Positions 8,456 to 16,858 of a stretch of DNA of 64,000 bases are shown one piece after another; position 1 is the first letter of the stretch, and each line of letters starts with the position of its first letter. The position numbers and the translations under genes are program-made. The DNA lies in contig NZ_JARBUT010000004.1 of NCBI RefSeq assembly GCF_028882275.1, positions 1-64,000 of the forward strand, written 5' to 3'. The DNA comes from Nocardiopsis sp. N85. GTDB lineage: Bacteria > Actinomycetota > Actinomycetes > Streptosporangiales > Streptosporangiaceae. Below the pieces are notes generated by a model that saw only the letters and a program-made list of their open reading frames with translations, had not been told where the DNA came from and did no database searches.

Positions 8456-8490
8456 AATACCGAAGTTTACTGAAGTAAACCGGAGGTATT
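8456..8490. promoter_or_regulatory. Palindromic operator upstream of XRE gene
   Basis: GTTTACT-GA-AGTAAAC (8465-8480) is a perfect 7-bp inverted repeat with a 2-bp centre. It is flanked by AATACC on the left and GGTATT on the right, so an outer dyad of 6 bp also exists. It lies 45 bp upstream of the XRE start, as expected for an autoregulatory site. Confidence 0.6.
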
Positions 8491-8738
8491 CAATAGTCTC
8501 CAGATTGACGTATTGCCTTTCTCTTGCTCTGAGCTTGGGGAATGCTTGGCGGTGTACTGCTCGCGGATCCATGAAGTAGACCTTGGCGCTCTCGGCTTCG
8601 GCTTGCTCGCCGTAGCGGATCCATGGCCTGGCCTGCGAGAAGCGAGTGCACGAGAAACACGAAGCGCCCCAGAGCCGATGACAGCGGCTCCAGGGCGCGG
8701 ATCTCCACCCGAACCCGAATCGATCGAGGTGAGACGGA
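8491..8738. promoter_or_regulatory. Leader of the divergent small-gene operon
   Basis: No gene is seen. A hairpin with arms GCGCCCCAGAGCCG (8664-8677) and CGGCTCCAGGGCGC (8685-8698), two mismatches, lies 40 bp before the next start and could attenuate transcription. The 9-mer GGATCCATG occurs twice (about 8566 and 8619), without evident role. Confidence 0.35.
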
Positions 8739-9320
8739 ATGCAGTGTAGCGCCGAGAAGGCGGCCCCTCCGGGGGTGAATCAGCGCGCATCGACGGCGGT
8801 GATCGTCGGGCGGGTGGGGGTGCGTCACCTGCGGGCGGGCGAACTCTCCGCCGTGCGGCGGATGGCGGCGGCCTCGGCCTTCGCTCTGCACCACCACGCC
8901 CCCGGCCCGGCCGGGGACCTGCTCTCCCCGGAGTTCTCCCCGAACCGGCCCCCGGCCCGGCCACAGAAGCGGGGCCCGGCGCGTGTGGTGCCCCTGCGCC
9001 CGGACCTGGTCGGTTGGACCCTCCCGCTGACCGCAGGCGCCCCCGTGCCCCTGGTTCCCGGGCGCGGCCGTCACCACCGGCCCGAACAGCCCACGGTGCT
9101 GTCCCTGGCCGATTACGCCCACAGCCGCCCATCACCCGCACCCGCGCCCGCATCCCCGGCCCCGACCCCTGTCCGGACGCCCGGGGTGAAGCCGCTTCCG
9201 TCCCGCCCCCGGATCCGTCGGTGTGCGTCGCGGGTGCGTACCTACGTCTCCCACCCCGCCCGGGACCTGGCGCCGCTCGCGTTGGCGGTGCGCGCCTACC
9301 TCGCCACGGGGGTGCGCTGA
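8739..9320 (+). CDS. Hypothetical protein, Pro-rich
   Basis: The protein has 193 residues and no family was recognised. The N-terminal half looks globular (VGVRHLRAGELSAVRRMAAASAFALHHH). The middle is a Pro/Ala-rich linker, and the C-terminus is a helical segment (DLAPLALAVRAYLATGVR). GAGG 8 bp upstream supports ATG 8739. An internal GTG near 8817 remains possible. Its stop is one base from the next start, so it heads a translationally coupled trio. The island context (XRE/DUF397 next door) suggests accessory DNA. Confidence 0.55.
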   Translation: MQCSAEKAAPPGVNQRASTAVIVGRVGVRHLRAGELSAVRRMAAASAFALHHHAPGPAGDLLSPEFSPNRPPARPQKRGPARVVPLRPDLVGWTLPLTAGAPVPLVPGRGRHHRPEQPTVLSLADYAHSRPSPAPAPASPAPTPVRTPGVKPLPSRPRIRRCASRVRTYVSHPARDLAPLALAVRAYLATGVR

Positions 9321-9321
9321 C

Positions 9322-9585
9322 ATGTCCACCGGCGACGTGCGCATCGCGGACCTGTTCGAGGCCATCGGCGACGCCTTGACCCTGCCACCCGGGGCGAGCC
9401 CCGATGACGAGGTCTGGCGCCACACCCTGCTCGGCCACCGGGCGCGGGCGGTGTGCGCCGCGCTGGACCACGTCAAGGCCACCGGGGACCCGATCGAGGC
9501 CATCGACCTCCTGGACCTGGGGGTGGAGGCCCACCCCATCACCTACACCCCGCTCCCTCTCCCGCGCACCGGGGGCGGGCGGTGA
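9322..9585 (+). CDS. Hypothetical helical protein, 87 aa
   Basis: This protein of 87 residues is probably all-helical (VRIADLFEAIGDALTL, HRARAVCAALDHVKATGDPIEAIDLLDLG). It was not recognised. The ATG lies one base after the stop of the previous gene, and its own stop overlaps the next start (GTGA). This is therefore the middle gene of a coupled trio. Codon use matches real genes of the region. Confidence 0.65.
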   Translation: MSTGDVRIADLFEAIGDALTLPPGASPDDEVWRHTLLGHRARAVCAALDHVKATGDPIEAIDLLDLGVEAHPITYTPLPLPRTGGGR

Positions 9586-9902
9586 TCCCCCCGCCGTGCG
9601 GGCACACCGCCCTGGACCGGGGCGGGCTACGGCGGACCTGTGTCCTGGACACCGACCACGACGGCGACCACCAGGACGTCAAGGGATGGACCTGGCACCC
9701 ACCGGAGACCGTCCTCGACGGATTGCGGTCCCGATGGGGCACCACGCACCGCATCGCGTGGACCGGATCGATGTGGCTGGCCACCCACCGCGACCCCACC
9801 GCCGCCTGGCGCACCCACGTCGAACCCACCCCCGAACAGTTGGAGGAACGCCTCCACCAGCACGCCGACCAACCGACCGACCGCGCCCCACGGCACCGGT
9901 GA
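9582..9902 (+). CDS. Hypothetical protein, 106 aa
   Basis: The start GTG at 9582 overlaps the previous stop in a GTGA arrangement. The protein has Cys6 and Cys20 near the N-terminus and a run DTDHDGDHQDVKGWTW that looks like a small metal- or ligand-binding patch. An aromatic core (WTGSMWLATH) and a helical charged tail follow. It was not recognised. It is the last gene of the trio, and a hairpin follows at 9928-9953. Confidence 0.6.
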   Translation: MIPPPCGHTALDRGGLRRTCVLDTDHDGDHQDVKGWTWHPPETVLDGLRSRWGTTHRIAWTGSMWLATHRDPTAAWRTHVEPTPEQLEERLHQHADQPTDRAPRHR

Positions 9903-9927
9903 CCTCGGAGTCCACCACTGAGCGGCC

Positions 9928-9953
9928 GCGGGCCCGATGAACACAGGGCCCGC
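9928..9953 (+). terminator. Hairpin after small-gene trio
   Basis: GCGGGCCC (9928-9935) pairs with GGGCCCGC (9946-9953) around a 10-base loop. No T-run follows, so it may only slow or partly stop transcription before the next gene pair. Confidence 0.45.
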
Positions 9954-10042
9954 GCCCCGCTCGCCCTTCCTCTCCTCCTCCGTCTCGTATCCGCTTCTCC
10001 CGGCTCTTCCGAGCACCCGTCACCCGTTCGAGAAAGGTCACG

Positions 10043-10228
10043 ATGAACACGACTCCCGACCTCACACGACCCTCCCGGCCGTTTCCGCCGCCCGCCGCAG
10101 AACAACAGGACTGCGGTATGTGCGACGGCCAGGGCGGTCGGTGGATCACCGGCGACGGGGCCACCCCTGGCAAGAATCACCGCCGGTGGGTCCCCTGCGC
10201 CGGCTGCAACGGGACGGGGAAGAAGTGA
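10043..10228 (+). CDS. Small zinc-knuckle protein (DnaJ-like CxxCxGxG pair)
   Basis: This 61-residue protein has a disordered Pro-rich first third, followed by CGMCDGQG and, about 28 residues later, CAGCNGTG. The two CxxCxGxG modules match one zinc-binding pair of a DnaJ cysteine-rich domain, so it probably folds around one zinc ion. GAGAAAGGTCACG precedes the ATG. The stop overlaps the start of the PCMT-ASCH gene (GTGA), so the two are likely made in equal amounts and may work together. That partnership is inference. Confidence 0.75.
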   Translation: MNTTPDLTRPSRPFPPPAAEQQDCGMCDGQGGRWITGDGATPGKNHRRWVPCAGCNGTGKK

Positions 10229-11754
10229 CGATCGGGCATGACGACCCCATGAAACCCGCCTCGGAACCGACCCTCGACGCACTCGCCGTCACTCTCACCG
10301 CCGCCTTGGCCGACGACCTCCGAGCCCGAGGCGTCCCGGAACGCATCGCCTCGGCGTTCGCCCGGGTCCCCCGTCACCGCTTCCTTCCGGACACGGTGTG
10401 GACCCTGGACGGCGACGCGATCGACCGGGCCGCCGACCCCGACGCCTGGCTCCGCACCGCCTACTCCGACCAGCCCCTCACCACGCAGCTCGACGACGGC
10501 ACGACGACCGACGGGCGGGGATCGCCGTCCTCCTCCTCATCGGCTCCGAGCGTCATGGCGCGCATGCTCACGGCCGCGCGTCTCGAACCCGGGCACCGCG
10601 TTCTGGAGGTGGGGACGGGCACGGGGTACAACGCGGCGATCCTGTCCGACCTCCTCGGTCCGGCGAACGTCACCACCATCGAGATCGACGAGGAGGTCGC
10701 GGCCACGGCCCGCGCCAACCTCCACGCCTGCGGGTATCGACCGACCGTCCTCGTCGGCGACGGGGAACTCGCGAGCACGCCCATGGCGGTCTACGACCGG
10801 CTCATGGCGACCTGCTCCGTCGCGGACCTGCCCTGGGCCTGGCCGGACCTGATCGGCGGAGAGGGTCGCATCATCACGCCGTGGGCTCCGACACCGGGCG
10901 CGCCGGCGGGGGCGCTCGCGGTCCTGGAGGTCGAACGCTCGGAGGTCCGAGGGCGTTTCGAGGGCGGATCGTCGTTCATGTGGGCGCGTGGACAGCGTCG
11001 CCCGAACCGGCCCGCCCCGGACGCGCACGCCCGCCCGGAACACGTCACCCGCACCGACACGGATCCGCGTGAGCCGTTCCTGGACGGGGAGACGTCCCTG
11101 ATCCTGTCGCTGCTCGTGGGGGAGTGGCACTACGGCATGCGCATGGAACGGGGGGCGACCGAACCCCATGTCTGGATCGGTTCCACCTCCGACGGCTCGT
11201 GGGCCCGTCTGCACGCCGACGGACGGGTCGAACAGGCGGGGGTCCGCCGACTCCACGAGGAGTTCACGGCGGCGTTGTCCCGTTGGCGGGACCGAGGAGA
11301 ACCGCCCGTCGACCGTTTCGGCCTCACCTTCGACCGCGATCACGCCACTCGGACCCTGTGGTCGGACAGCCCGGCCGACACGCTCTGGTCCGCCCGATGG
11401 AACCGGCCGACCGCCCACATGCGCCTTCGGCGGCGCTACTTCGACCTCGTCGTCTCCGGGCGCAAGACGGTCGAGGTCCGCGTCGCGGACGATGCCCGCG
11501 AGCGGCTGCGGGTCGGGGACGCGCTGCGTTTCCGATGCGACGGCGCGGAGGTCGCGACCCGCATCACCGGCCTGACGCGGTACGCGACCTTCGAGGAGCT
11601 GCTCGAACACGAACCGGTCGCCGCCATCGACCCGACCACCACCCGCGAGGGTCTGCTTGGCGCGCTCCGAGAGATCTACCCTCCCGACCGCGAGGCGAGG
11701 GGAGTGCTCGCCATCGCCATCGAGACAGTGAGCCGTCGAACGTACGAAGAATGA
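10225..11754 (+). CDS. PCMT-like methyltransferase fused to a C-terminal ASCH domain
   Basis: This 509-residue two-domain protein begins with a protein-isoaspartate methyltransferase-like fold. The SAM motif VLEVGTGTGYNAA is at about 126-138, preceded by RVPRHRFLP and QPLTTQLDDG, both typical of PCMT relatives in actinobacteria. Residues about 399-509 match an ASCH domain (YFDLVVSGRKTVEVRV, then RVGDALRF and an FEELLEHE helix). ASCH domains are RNA- or nucleoside-linked (for example YqfB). The fusion suggests modification of an RNA- or ribosome-associated target, which is speculative. GTG 10225 overlaps the preceding stop. ATG 10249 is an alternative start. Confidence 0.8.
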   Translation: MTIGHDDPMKPASEPTLDALAVTLTAALADDLRARGVPERIASAFARVPRHRFLPDTVWTLDGDAIDRAADPDAWLRTAYSDQPLTTQLDDGTTTDGRGSPSSSSSAPSVMARMLTAARLEPGHRVLEVGTGTGYNAAILSDLLGPANVTTIEIDEEVAATARANLHACGYRPTVLVGDGELASTPMAVYDRLMATCSVADLPWAWPDLIGGEGRIITPWAPTPGAPAGALAVLEVERSEVRGRFEGGSSFMWARGQRRPNRPAPDAHARPEHVTRTDTDPREPFLDGETSLILSLLVGEWHYGMRMERGATEPHVWIGSTSDGSWARLHADGRVEQAGVRRLHEEFTAALSRWRDRGEPPVDRFGLTFDRDHATRTLWSDSPADTLWSARWNRPTAHMRLRRRYFDLVVSGRKTVEVRVADDARERLRVGDALRFRCDGAEVATRITGLTRYATFEELLEHEPVAAIDPTTTREGLLGALREIYPPDREARGVLAIAIETVSRRTYEE

Positions 11755-11777
11755 AGTGATCCGTGTTCGCAGTGCGA

Positions 11778-12324
11778 TCACACTTCCAGGACGTAGACCT
11801 CCCAGCACGGCGGCTCGACATCGGGAAAGGGACCGTTCCTGCCGACCAGGCGCCATCCGAGGTGCCGGTAGATGCTCTGCGTCTCGACCGCGGAAGGCTG
11901 AACCGATAGGACGGCGCGTTCCTCCGTTCGGGTTCTCAGGAGTTCATCGATGAGTCGTTTCCCGATTCCACGACCCCGCCACGTCGGCAACAAGGCGAGG
12001 CTGGTGAACGCGAATGTCCTCCCCTCCCACTCCTCGGTGAAATCGGCTGGGAGGGGGGGCTGGGATGGACCTCCACCACCCGTGGTCGACCGGTAGCCGA
12101 TGTCCGTAGGAGTAACCGATCACCTCATCCTCGTGTTCTGCGACGATCACCCGCGAAGAAGAATCCTCCGCCAGCCGTCCGAGGCTCTCGACATTCCTTG
12201 GTGAAGTGTGCGAGTCCCATGAGAAAGGATCCCTCAGAAAGACTTCGTCATGGATGAGGCAAATCGAATCGAACCATTTCCGAGGAAGATGTCCGTTTGC
12301 CGATTTTATAACGAGATCGCTCAC
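11778..12324 (-). pseudogene. GNAT N-acetyltransferase, frameshifted at a G7 run
   Basis: The N-terminal part (MSDLVIKSANGHLPRKW, then VIVAEHEDEVIGYSYG) and the C-terminal part (LLPTWRGRGIGKRLIDELL, YRHLGWRLVG) together form one GNAT acetyltransferase of about 181 residues, but they lie in different frames. The break is at seven consecutive G on the plus strand (12053-12059). Removing one base restores IPAPLPADFTEEWEGR across the junction. It is either a pseudogene, a phase-variable gene or a sequencing error. The GTG start overlaps the stop of the upstream STAND gene, so it is the last gene of a coupled operon. Confidence 0.75.
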
Positions 12325-14425
12325 TCGAACCTCCTGGCCTTCGTTCTTGATTCTTCACCCAGCGTATCTTCCCCCAGGGACTCATAGATTTCGGCTGCGT
12401 ACAGCCAATGATCTGCTGCTGTCGCTGTCTCACCGAGTTGATGGTGAACGTCGCCGAGCAAGTCCGATGACATCGCCAGGCTTCGTCGGTCTTTGAAGCC
12501 ATCGAATGTCCTGGACGCTCGTACGAGTAGTTCTGCGGCCTCGCGTCCCCGACTCAGTTCTGCGAGCGATTTCGCCAGTGGAAGCGCTCCCCACGCCTCG
12601 CTCCATGCGTCATCGATCTCGATGAATACCTGAACGGCGTCACTTCCCATGGACACCGCCGCATCGAAATCGCCGATGAGCCGCGCATGCTCACCCAGAC
12701 TGAGCAGGGCCATGCCTTCCCCGCGGCGTACTCCGTTGGCACGAAAAACCTCTCTGGAGGAATGGAAGTGGTCACGGGCCCTGTCCAGGTCTCCCATTTC
12801 CAGGTGAATGAGACCCAACCCTCTGAGAGAGAATCCGATGAGCCACGGGTCTTCGGTCTCCTCGGCGTAGGATATGACGCTTTCATAGTTGGCCATGGCG
12901 CTTTCTCGTCGGCCGCTGCGCCAGTCGGCGTCGCCCAGAGCGAAAACATTGGATGCCTCTCCGAGTCGGTCGCCGATGACACGGGCCGCCTCGGCTCCGA
13001 TACGGTGGATATCTTCCCATTCTTTCCACGAGGAGTGGAGTTCAAAAAATCCATCGACGACAACGGGAAGCTTCCAGGCGATGTCGTATTGACCTGTGTC
13101 CATCGCCTGGTCCAGTGCGGCCAGGATGTTCATGTGTTCTACTTCGAACCAGGCCATTGCACTTTTCGCATCAGCGAATCGTGGTACCACAACCTGATTT
13201 TGGGGGACAAGGGGAACCTCATGCGAGTAAGGAAGGATGGCCTTGCGTCCGGCATCCGAGGCGAGAAGGTACCAGCTCAGGGTTCTGCGAACTGATTTGG
13301 ATCGATCTTTCTGGCTGACCCCTTCTTCCAGGAGTTCTTTTGCATAAGATCTGAGTAGGTCATGCAGGCGGTATCTGTTGGTGGAAACTTTTTGGAGGAG
13401 ATGGGTCGAAGAGAGTTCATTGAGAATCCGCTTGGTGGCGCGCTGGTCGGAATTTCCGAGAAGCGCTGTGGCCGACTCCGTGCCGAACGTTCGCCCTGGG
13501 TGGAGTCCGAGTAGACGGAAGGCGCACTGTAACTCCGTTGATATCGCTTGGTACGACCAGGAGAACGCGGCGCGCACATCGCTGAGTTCGTCCCCGCTGG
13601 AGGCGAGGGAGTCGAGTCGATGCTGTTCCTCCTCCAGTTCGGCGACCAGGTCGGCGAGCGGTAGTCCTGATCGGTCCACGGCGTGTTCGGCGACCACCCG
13701 CAGGGCCAGGGGAAGATGACCGCAGAGTTCGGCGACCCGGACCGCCGCCTCTGGCTCCGCCTGGACGCGGACGGTGCCGATCACTCGCGCGAGCAGTTCC
13801 ACGGCGTCGGTGGGGTCGAGGACGTCCAATGTCACGCGTGCGGCCCCCTCCCGGGCCACCAGGCCCGCCAGCGTGCTTCTGCTCGTGATCAGGGCGAAAC
13901 ACCCGCTGGACGCTGGAAGAAGTGGGCGGACCATGCCGGTGTCGGACACGTTGTCGAGAACGATGAGCATTCGCTTTCCGTTGACCATGGACCGGAAAAG
14001 CGAGGAACGTTCCGACAGCACTTCGGGGATTCTCTCACCCGGAACATCGAGGGCTCTTAAGAAGTGGTCCAAGGCTTGGTCGGCGGTTACCTGGGCATCT
14101 GGACCATATCCACCGAAATCCACATAGAGATCTCCGTCGGGAAACCTATCCCTGACCTGATGCGCCCAGTTGATGGCGAGTGCCGTCTTGCCGACTCCCG
14201 GGCCCCGGAGACCGCAGAGACCACCACTGTCCTGTTCTCATCTTTCAGAAGTCCGTCGAGTTCTCTCAGGCTGTCAACCCTATTGACAAATCCATTGATC
14301 GGGATGGGTAGTTGTCGAGGCAGGGGGCCGGTTCGCGTCTCGCTCAAATTGACGGAACCGTGCATCGTTCCGATTTGAACCACGGCATGAGCCTTGCCGT
14401 CGAATTCATTGATGTTCTTGTGCAT
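12321..14425 (-). pseudogene. STAND (NB-ARC/TPR) ATPase without HTH, frameshifted in the P-loop
   Basis: The first 112 codons give MHKNINEFDGKAHAVVQIG and FVNRVDSLRELDGLL, the usual start of actinobacterial STAND ATPases. The Walker A motif GPGVGKTALAINWAH lies in another frame, which then continues through VDFGGYGP, Walker B LIVLDNV, GHLPLALRVVAEH and a TPR-rich C-terminus. Adding one C in CCCGGGCCCCGG (14197-14208) would give VSGAPGVGKTAL and a product of about 701 residues. No DNA-binding domain is present. As read, no intact P-loop product can be made. It lies between a DUF6879 gene and a GNAT gene in one operon. Confidence 0.8.
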
Positions 14426-14438
14426 TCAGTTCGGACTG

Positions 14439-15005
14439 TCACTCGGGTTGGAACAGAACATCGTACCGTTCGGAGAATTCCTTGAACGGGATCGACTTGT
14501 TCACCGCGAGGTCCCGCCACAGGTTGGCCTGGACGATCTTTTCGGCGTCGTCCACGATTTCTGCCGCCTCGAACTCACCGTCATCTTTATAGTGCATGGT
14601 GATGAGGTGGGAGGAGTCGAACAGCCAGTAGTCATAATTGGGAAGCCCTTCGGGCCATTCCCCCGGATTCACGGGAATGATCCGCACATCCTCGCCTGCC
14701 GCGACGGTGTGCGTGTAGGCCCAGGAGCATTCGAACCTCACGTAGTCGGACAGGGGCTCCTCGACGACATGCACCCGATGCAGGATCCTGCCGGATGCGT
14801 GGGCCGGTCGGACGGTGCCGTCGATCCATCCTGCGATGCCGGGGAACTCGCCCCGTTGTTGGCCGTTCAGAAAGAGATCGAATTCCTTTTTCTCATAGGA
14901 AACGTCATATTTTTGTAGAGATTCCAAGCGATAGGCGGTGAATTGGAACTCCTTGAAAAACCGATTGAACTCTACGTCGTCGAGCGAACGGAATATGCGT
15001 CCCAC
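14439..15005 (-). CDS. DUF6879 family protein
   Basis: This 188-residue protein matches DUF6879: FNRFFKEFQFTAYRLESLQKYDV at the N-terminus, RVHVVEEPLSDYVRFECSWAY in the middle and DYWLFDSSHLITMHY towards the end. The function of the family is unknown. In actinomycetes it usually accompanies XRE regulators or small partner proteins. GTG 15005 directly follows the stop of the 74-aa gene with no gap, and the STAND gene begins 14 bp after this stop. A role in a signalling or defence-like operon with the STAND ATPase is inference. Confidence 0.85.
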   Translation of the reverse strand: MGRIFRSLDDVEFNRFFKEFQFTAYRLESLQKYDVSYEKKEFDLFLNGQQRGEFPGIAGWIDGTVRPAHASGRILHRVHVVEEPLSDYVRFECSWAYTHTVAAGEDVRIIPVNPGEWPEGLPNYDYWLFDSSHLITMHYKDDGEFEAAEIVDDAEKIVQANLWRDLAVNKSIPFKEFSERYDVLFQPE

Positions 15006-15230
15006 TTAGCTTTTCACACCCTTGTTCCGGAGCTTGTCTGCGGCCCCCAGCAGTACATCCGGCGCGATCTCCAGGGCGATCTCCCCGGGCAGGACGTTGG
15101 CGAGGCCCGCGAAGGTGTCCTGGTCGACCGCCGGACCCTGAACCACGATTCGACCGTTTTCGGCCAGGTAGACAGTGGGGCAGCCGTTGCCGCCCGAGCC
15201 TTGATCTTTGTAGAGCATCGTGAGTCGCAT
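15006..15230 (-). CDS. Small conserved partner of DUF6879
   Basis: This 74-residue protein contains KDQGSGGNGCPTVYLAENGR and VVQGPAVDQDTFAGLANVLPGE. That is a pattern I associate with the small proteins encoded just upstream of DUF6879 genes in actinomycetes. No catalytic motif is visible. AGGAGATTCCC precedes the ATG. It heads the operon running to 11778, with an AT-rich promoter region upstream. Confidence 0.75.
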   Translation of the reverse strand: MRLTMLYKDQGSGGNGCPTVYLAENGRIVVQGPAVDQDTFAGLANVLPGEIALEIAPDVLLGAADKLRNKGVKS

Positions 15231-15663
15231 GGGAATCTCCTCATGAATTTATTTATAGCTTTTCAATTTACCTTGGTCGATCATGTGCGTCAACCTCTCC
15301 GAACCGGCCGATGGCGTCCTCCTCTTGTTGAATCGATTGTGGATGATCGCGACCTCTGGTGCGCTTGGGGTGTGTGAATCGAGTGGAGATGCCGAGGAGG
15401 CACCGGGTAAAGATCTCCTGCTCGTCGCGGGCATCCGATGATCGGACGAAATGTATCTTCGCGTGTCATTTTCAATATTTATGTTCGGTATGTGTTCTCT
15501 GTGAAGAGCGGATGAGATGCCGTGACATTCTTTTGGGCCTCGGTGATCATGTCATCGAAACATCTCTCGGCCGTGTTCGAACGGGTGCGGACGGACTCGC
15601 GCGGGCGCATACGGGGACACGGCCGCGGCGCTCAAGGGAGGCGAAGGCACCACGGCGAAGGCG
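15231..15663. promoter_or_regulatory. AT-richer promoter region of the DUF6879 operon
   Basis: These 433 bp are clearly less GC-rich than the surroundings, with ATTTATTTATAGC at about 15246. No frame is recognisable on either strand. The usual XRE partner of DUF6879 pairs is absent. The region may hold the operon promoter and decayed sequence. Confidence 0.4.
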
Positions 15664-15852
15664 TCAACCGAGGTGCGGCAGACCGGCCCGCGTGAACCCG
15701 AAACCGCACGCCCCCCGGTAGAAACCCTCAAGATGGGGCTCATGGTCGACGTGGACCCACTCGATTCCCGCCTCTCGCAGATCCAGGATCAGAGCCGTCA
15801 CCACGCGGCTCCCCACCCCCTGCCGGGGCGGAGACCTCCACGCCCCGCCAAC
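15664..15852 (-). pseudogene. Remnant of a GNAT acetyltransferase (C-terminal part)
   Basis: The end of an open frame reads RQGVGSRVVTALILDLREAG, then WVHVDHEPHLEGFYR and GFGFTRAGL. That is the acetyl-CoA-binding and C-terminal region of a GNAT protein. The N-terminal half of the domain is missing, since the residues upstream are Arg/Ser-rich and unlike GNAT. An internal GAC insertion in FYRGACGF also looks unusual. It is probably a decayed gene. Confidence 0.55.
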
Positions 15853-15996
15853 CGTCACGGACGTTCCGATCCTCCTCGAAGGAGCCTGACGATTCCTCGG
15901 TGCCACCGAACTCCTCGCGGGCCGTTCACCACGCTCTCCGCGTGAGCGGTACCACCGGGGCGGCGTTGACCGCACTTCGCGAACGACGCGGACACA

Positions 15997-16827
15997 TCAC
16001 CCGCGAAGCCCATGACCCACGAGCACCCGCACGGGGAGGGTCACCTCCCCGCCGTCACCGACGAGGTCCGCCAGGGATCGCTCGAACCCCGCGCGGATCC
16101 GCCGCCGGGTGTCCTCCCCCTGCCCCCGGACCAGGGCCGACACCCGCACCGTTCCGGACATGAGCCCCTCCCACAACGCGTCGAGGGACGCCACCGTGTG
16201 GGTGAGCGACACGGCCGTGACCCCCACCTCGGCGAGTCCGGCCGAGGACAGCAGATCCCTCAACCGACCGGCATCGGAGAAGTGGAAGAAGGCGGGGCCC
16301 GCCGGAACCGCCGGGTCGGTCCGCGCGCCGACCGCCTCCGCCGCCGCCGCCAGCATCGAGAACATCGGTACCTCCTCGGGAGCGCCCCAGGTGGACAGCG
16401 CCACCCTGCCCCCCGAAGCCGTCACCCGGACCATCTCCGCCACCGCGCGGGCGTGGTCGGCCAGATGTGGGAGGAGGAACCCGGCGACGGTCGCGTCGAA
16501 CGCCCCATCGGGGAAGGGCAGGTCGTGGGCGTCCGCCACCCGCAGCCCCAGGTCGGGTCGCAGCAGGTGCGCCAAGGCGAGTATCCGCGCGGACAGGTCG
16601 GTCCCGGTCACCTCGGCTCCCCGATCCAGGGCCAGACCCGCCACGTACCCCGGGCCGGTGGCCACGTCCAGCAGCCGGTCACCGGGCCCCACCCCGGCCG
16701 CGTCGAGCAGGGCCTCGGCAGCCCGTCCGGTCACCGGCCCGAGGAAACGGTGGTACCGGTGGGCGATGGAGTCCCAGCCCTCCCTCTCGAAGCGGACGAA
16801 GGCATGATCGGTGGTCGAGGTCCTCAT
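15997..16827 (-). CDS. Class I SAM-dependent methyltransferase (UbiE/MenG-like)
   Basis: This 276-residue enzyme has the SAM motif LLDVATGPGYVAGLAL, the acidic residue in VTGTDLSARIL, and ADAHDLPFPDGAFDATVAGF. These are typical of Methyltransf_11 enzymes. ATG 16827 is chosen because GAGGAGGGACGGCC precedes it. The open frame extends 13 codons further, but without a start signal. It lies 31 bp downstream of an alpha/beta hydrolase gene, probably in one operon. The substrate is unknown. Confidence 0.85.
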   Translation of the reverse strand: MRTSTTDHAFVRFEREGWDSIAHRYHRFLGPVTGRAAEALLDAAGVGPGDRLLDVATGPGYVAGLALDRGAEVTGTDLSARILALAHLLRPDLGLRVADAHDLPFPDGAFDATVAGFLLPHLADHARAVAEMVRVTASGGRVALSTWGAPEEVPMFSMLAAAAEAVGARTDPAVPAGPAFFHFSDAGRLRDLLSSAGLAEVGVTAVSLTHTVASLDALWEGLMSGTVRVSALVRGQGEDTRRRIRAGFERSLADLVGDGGEVTLPVRVLVGHGLRG

Positions 16828-16858
16828 GGCCGTCCCTCCTCCTCCCTCTTCTCCCTCT

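Noticed and set aside
15249..15475. Two short open frames upstream of the DUF6879 operon
   Set aside because: No family match and no ribosome site. They lie in an AT-rich promoter-like region.
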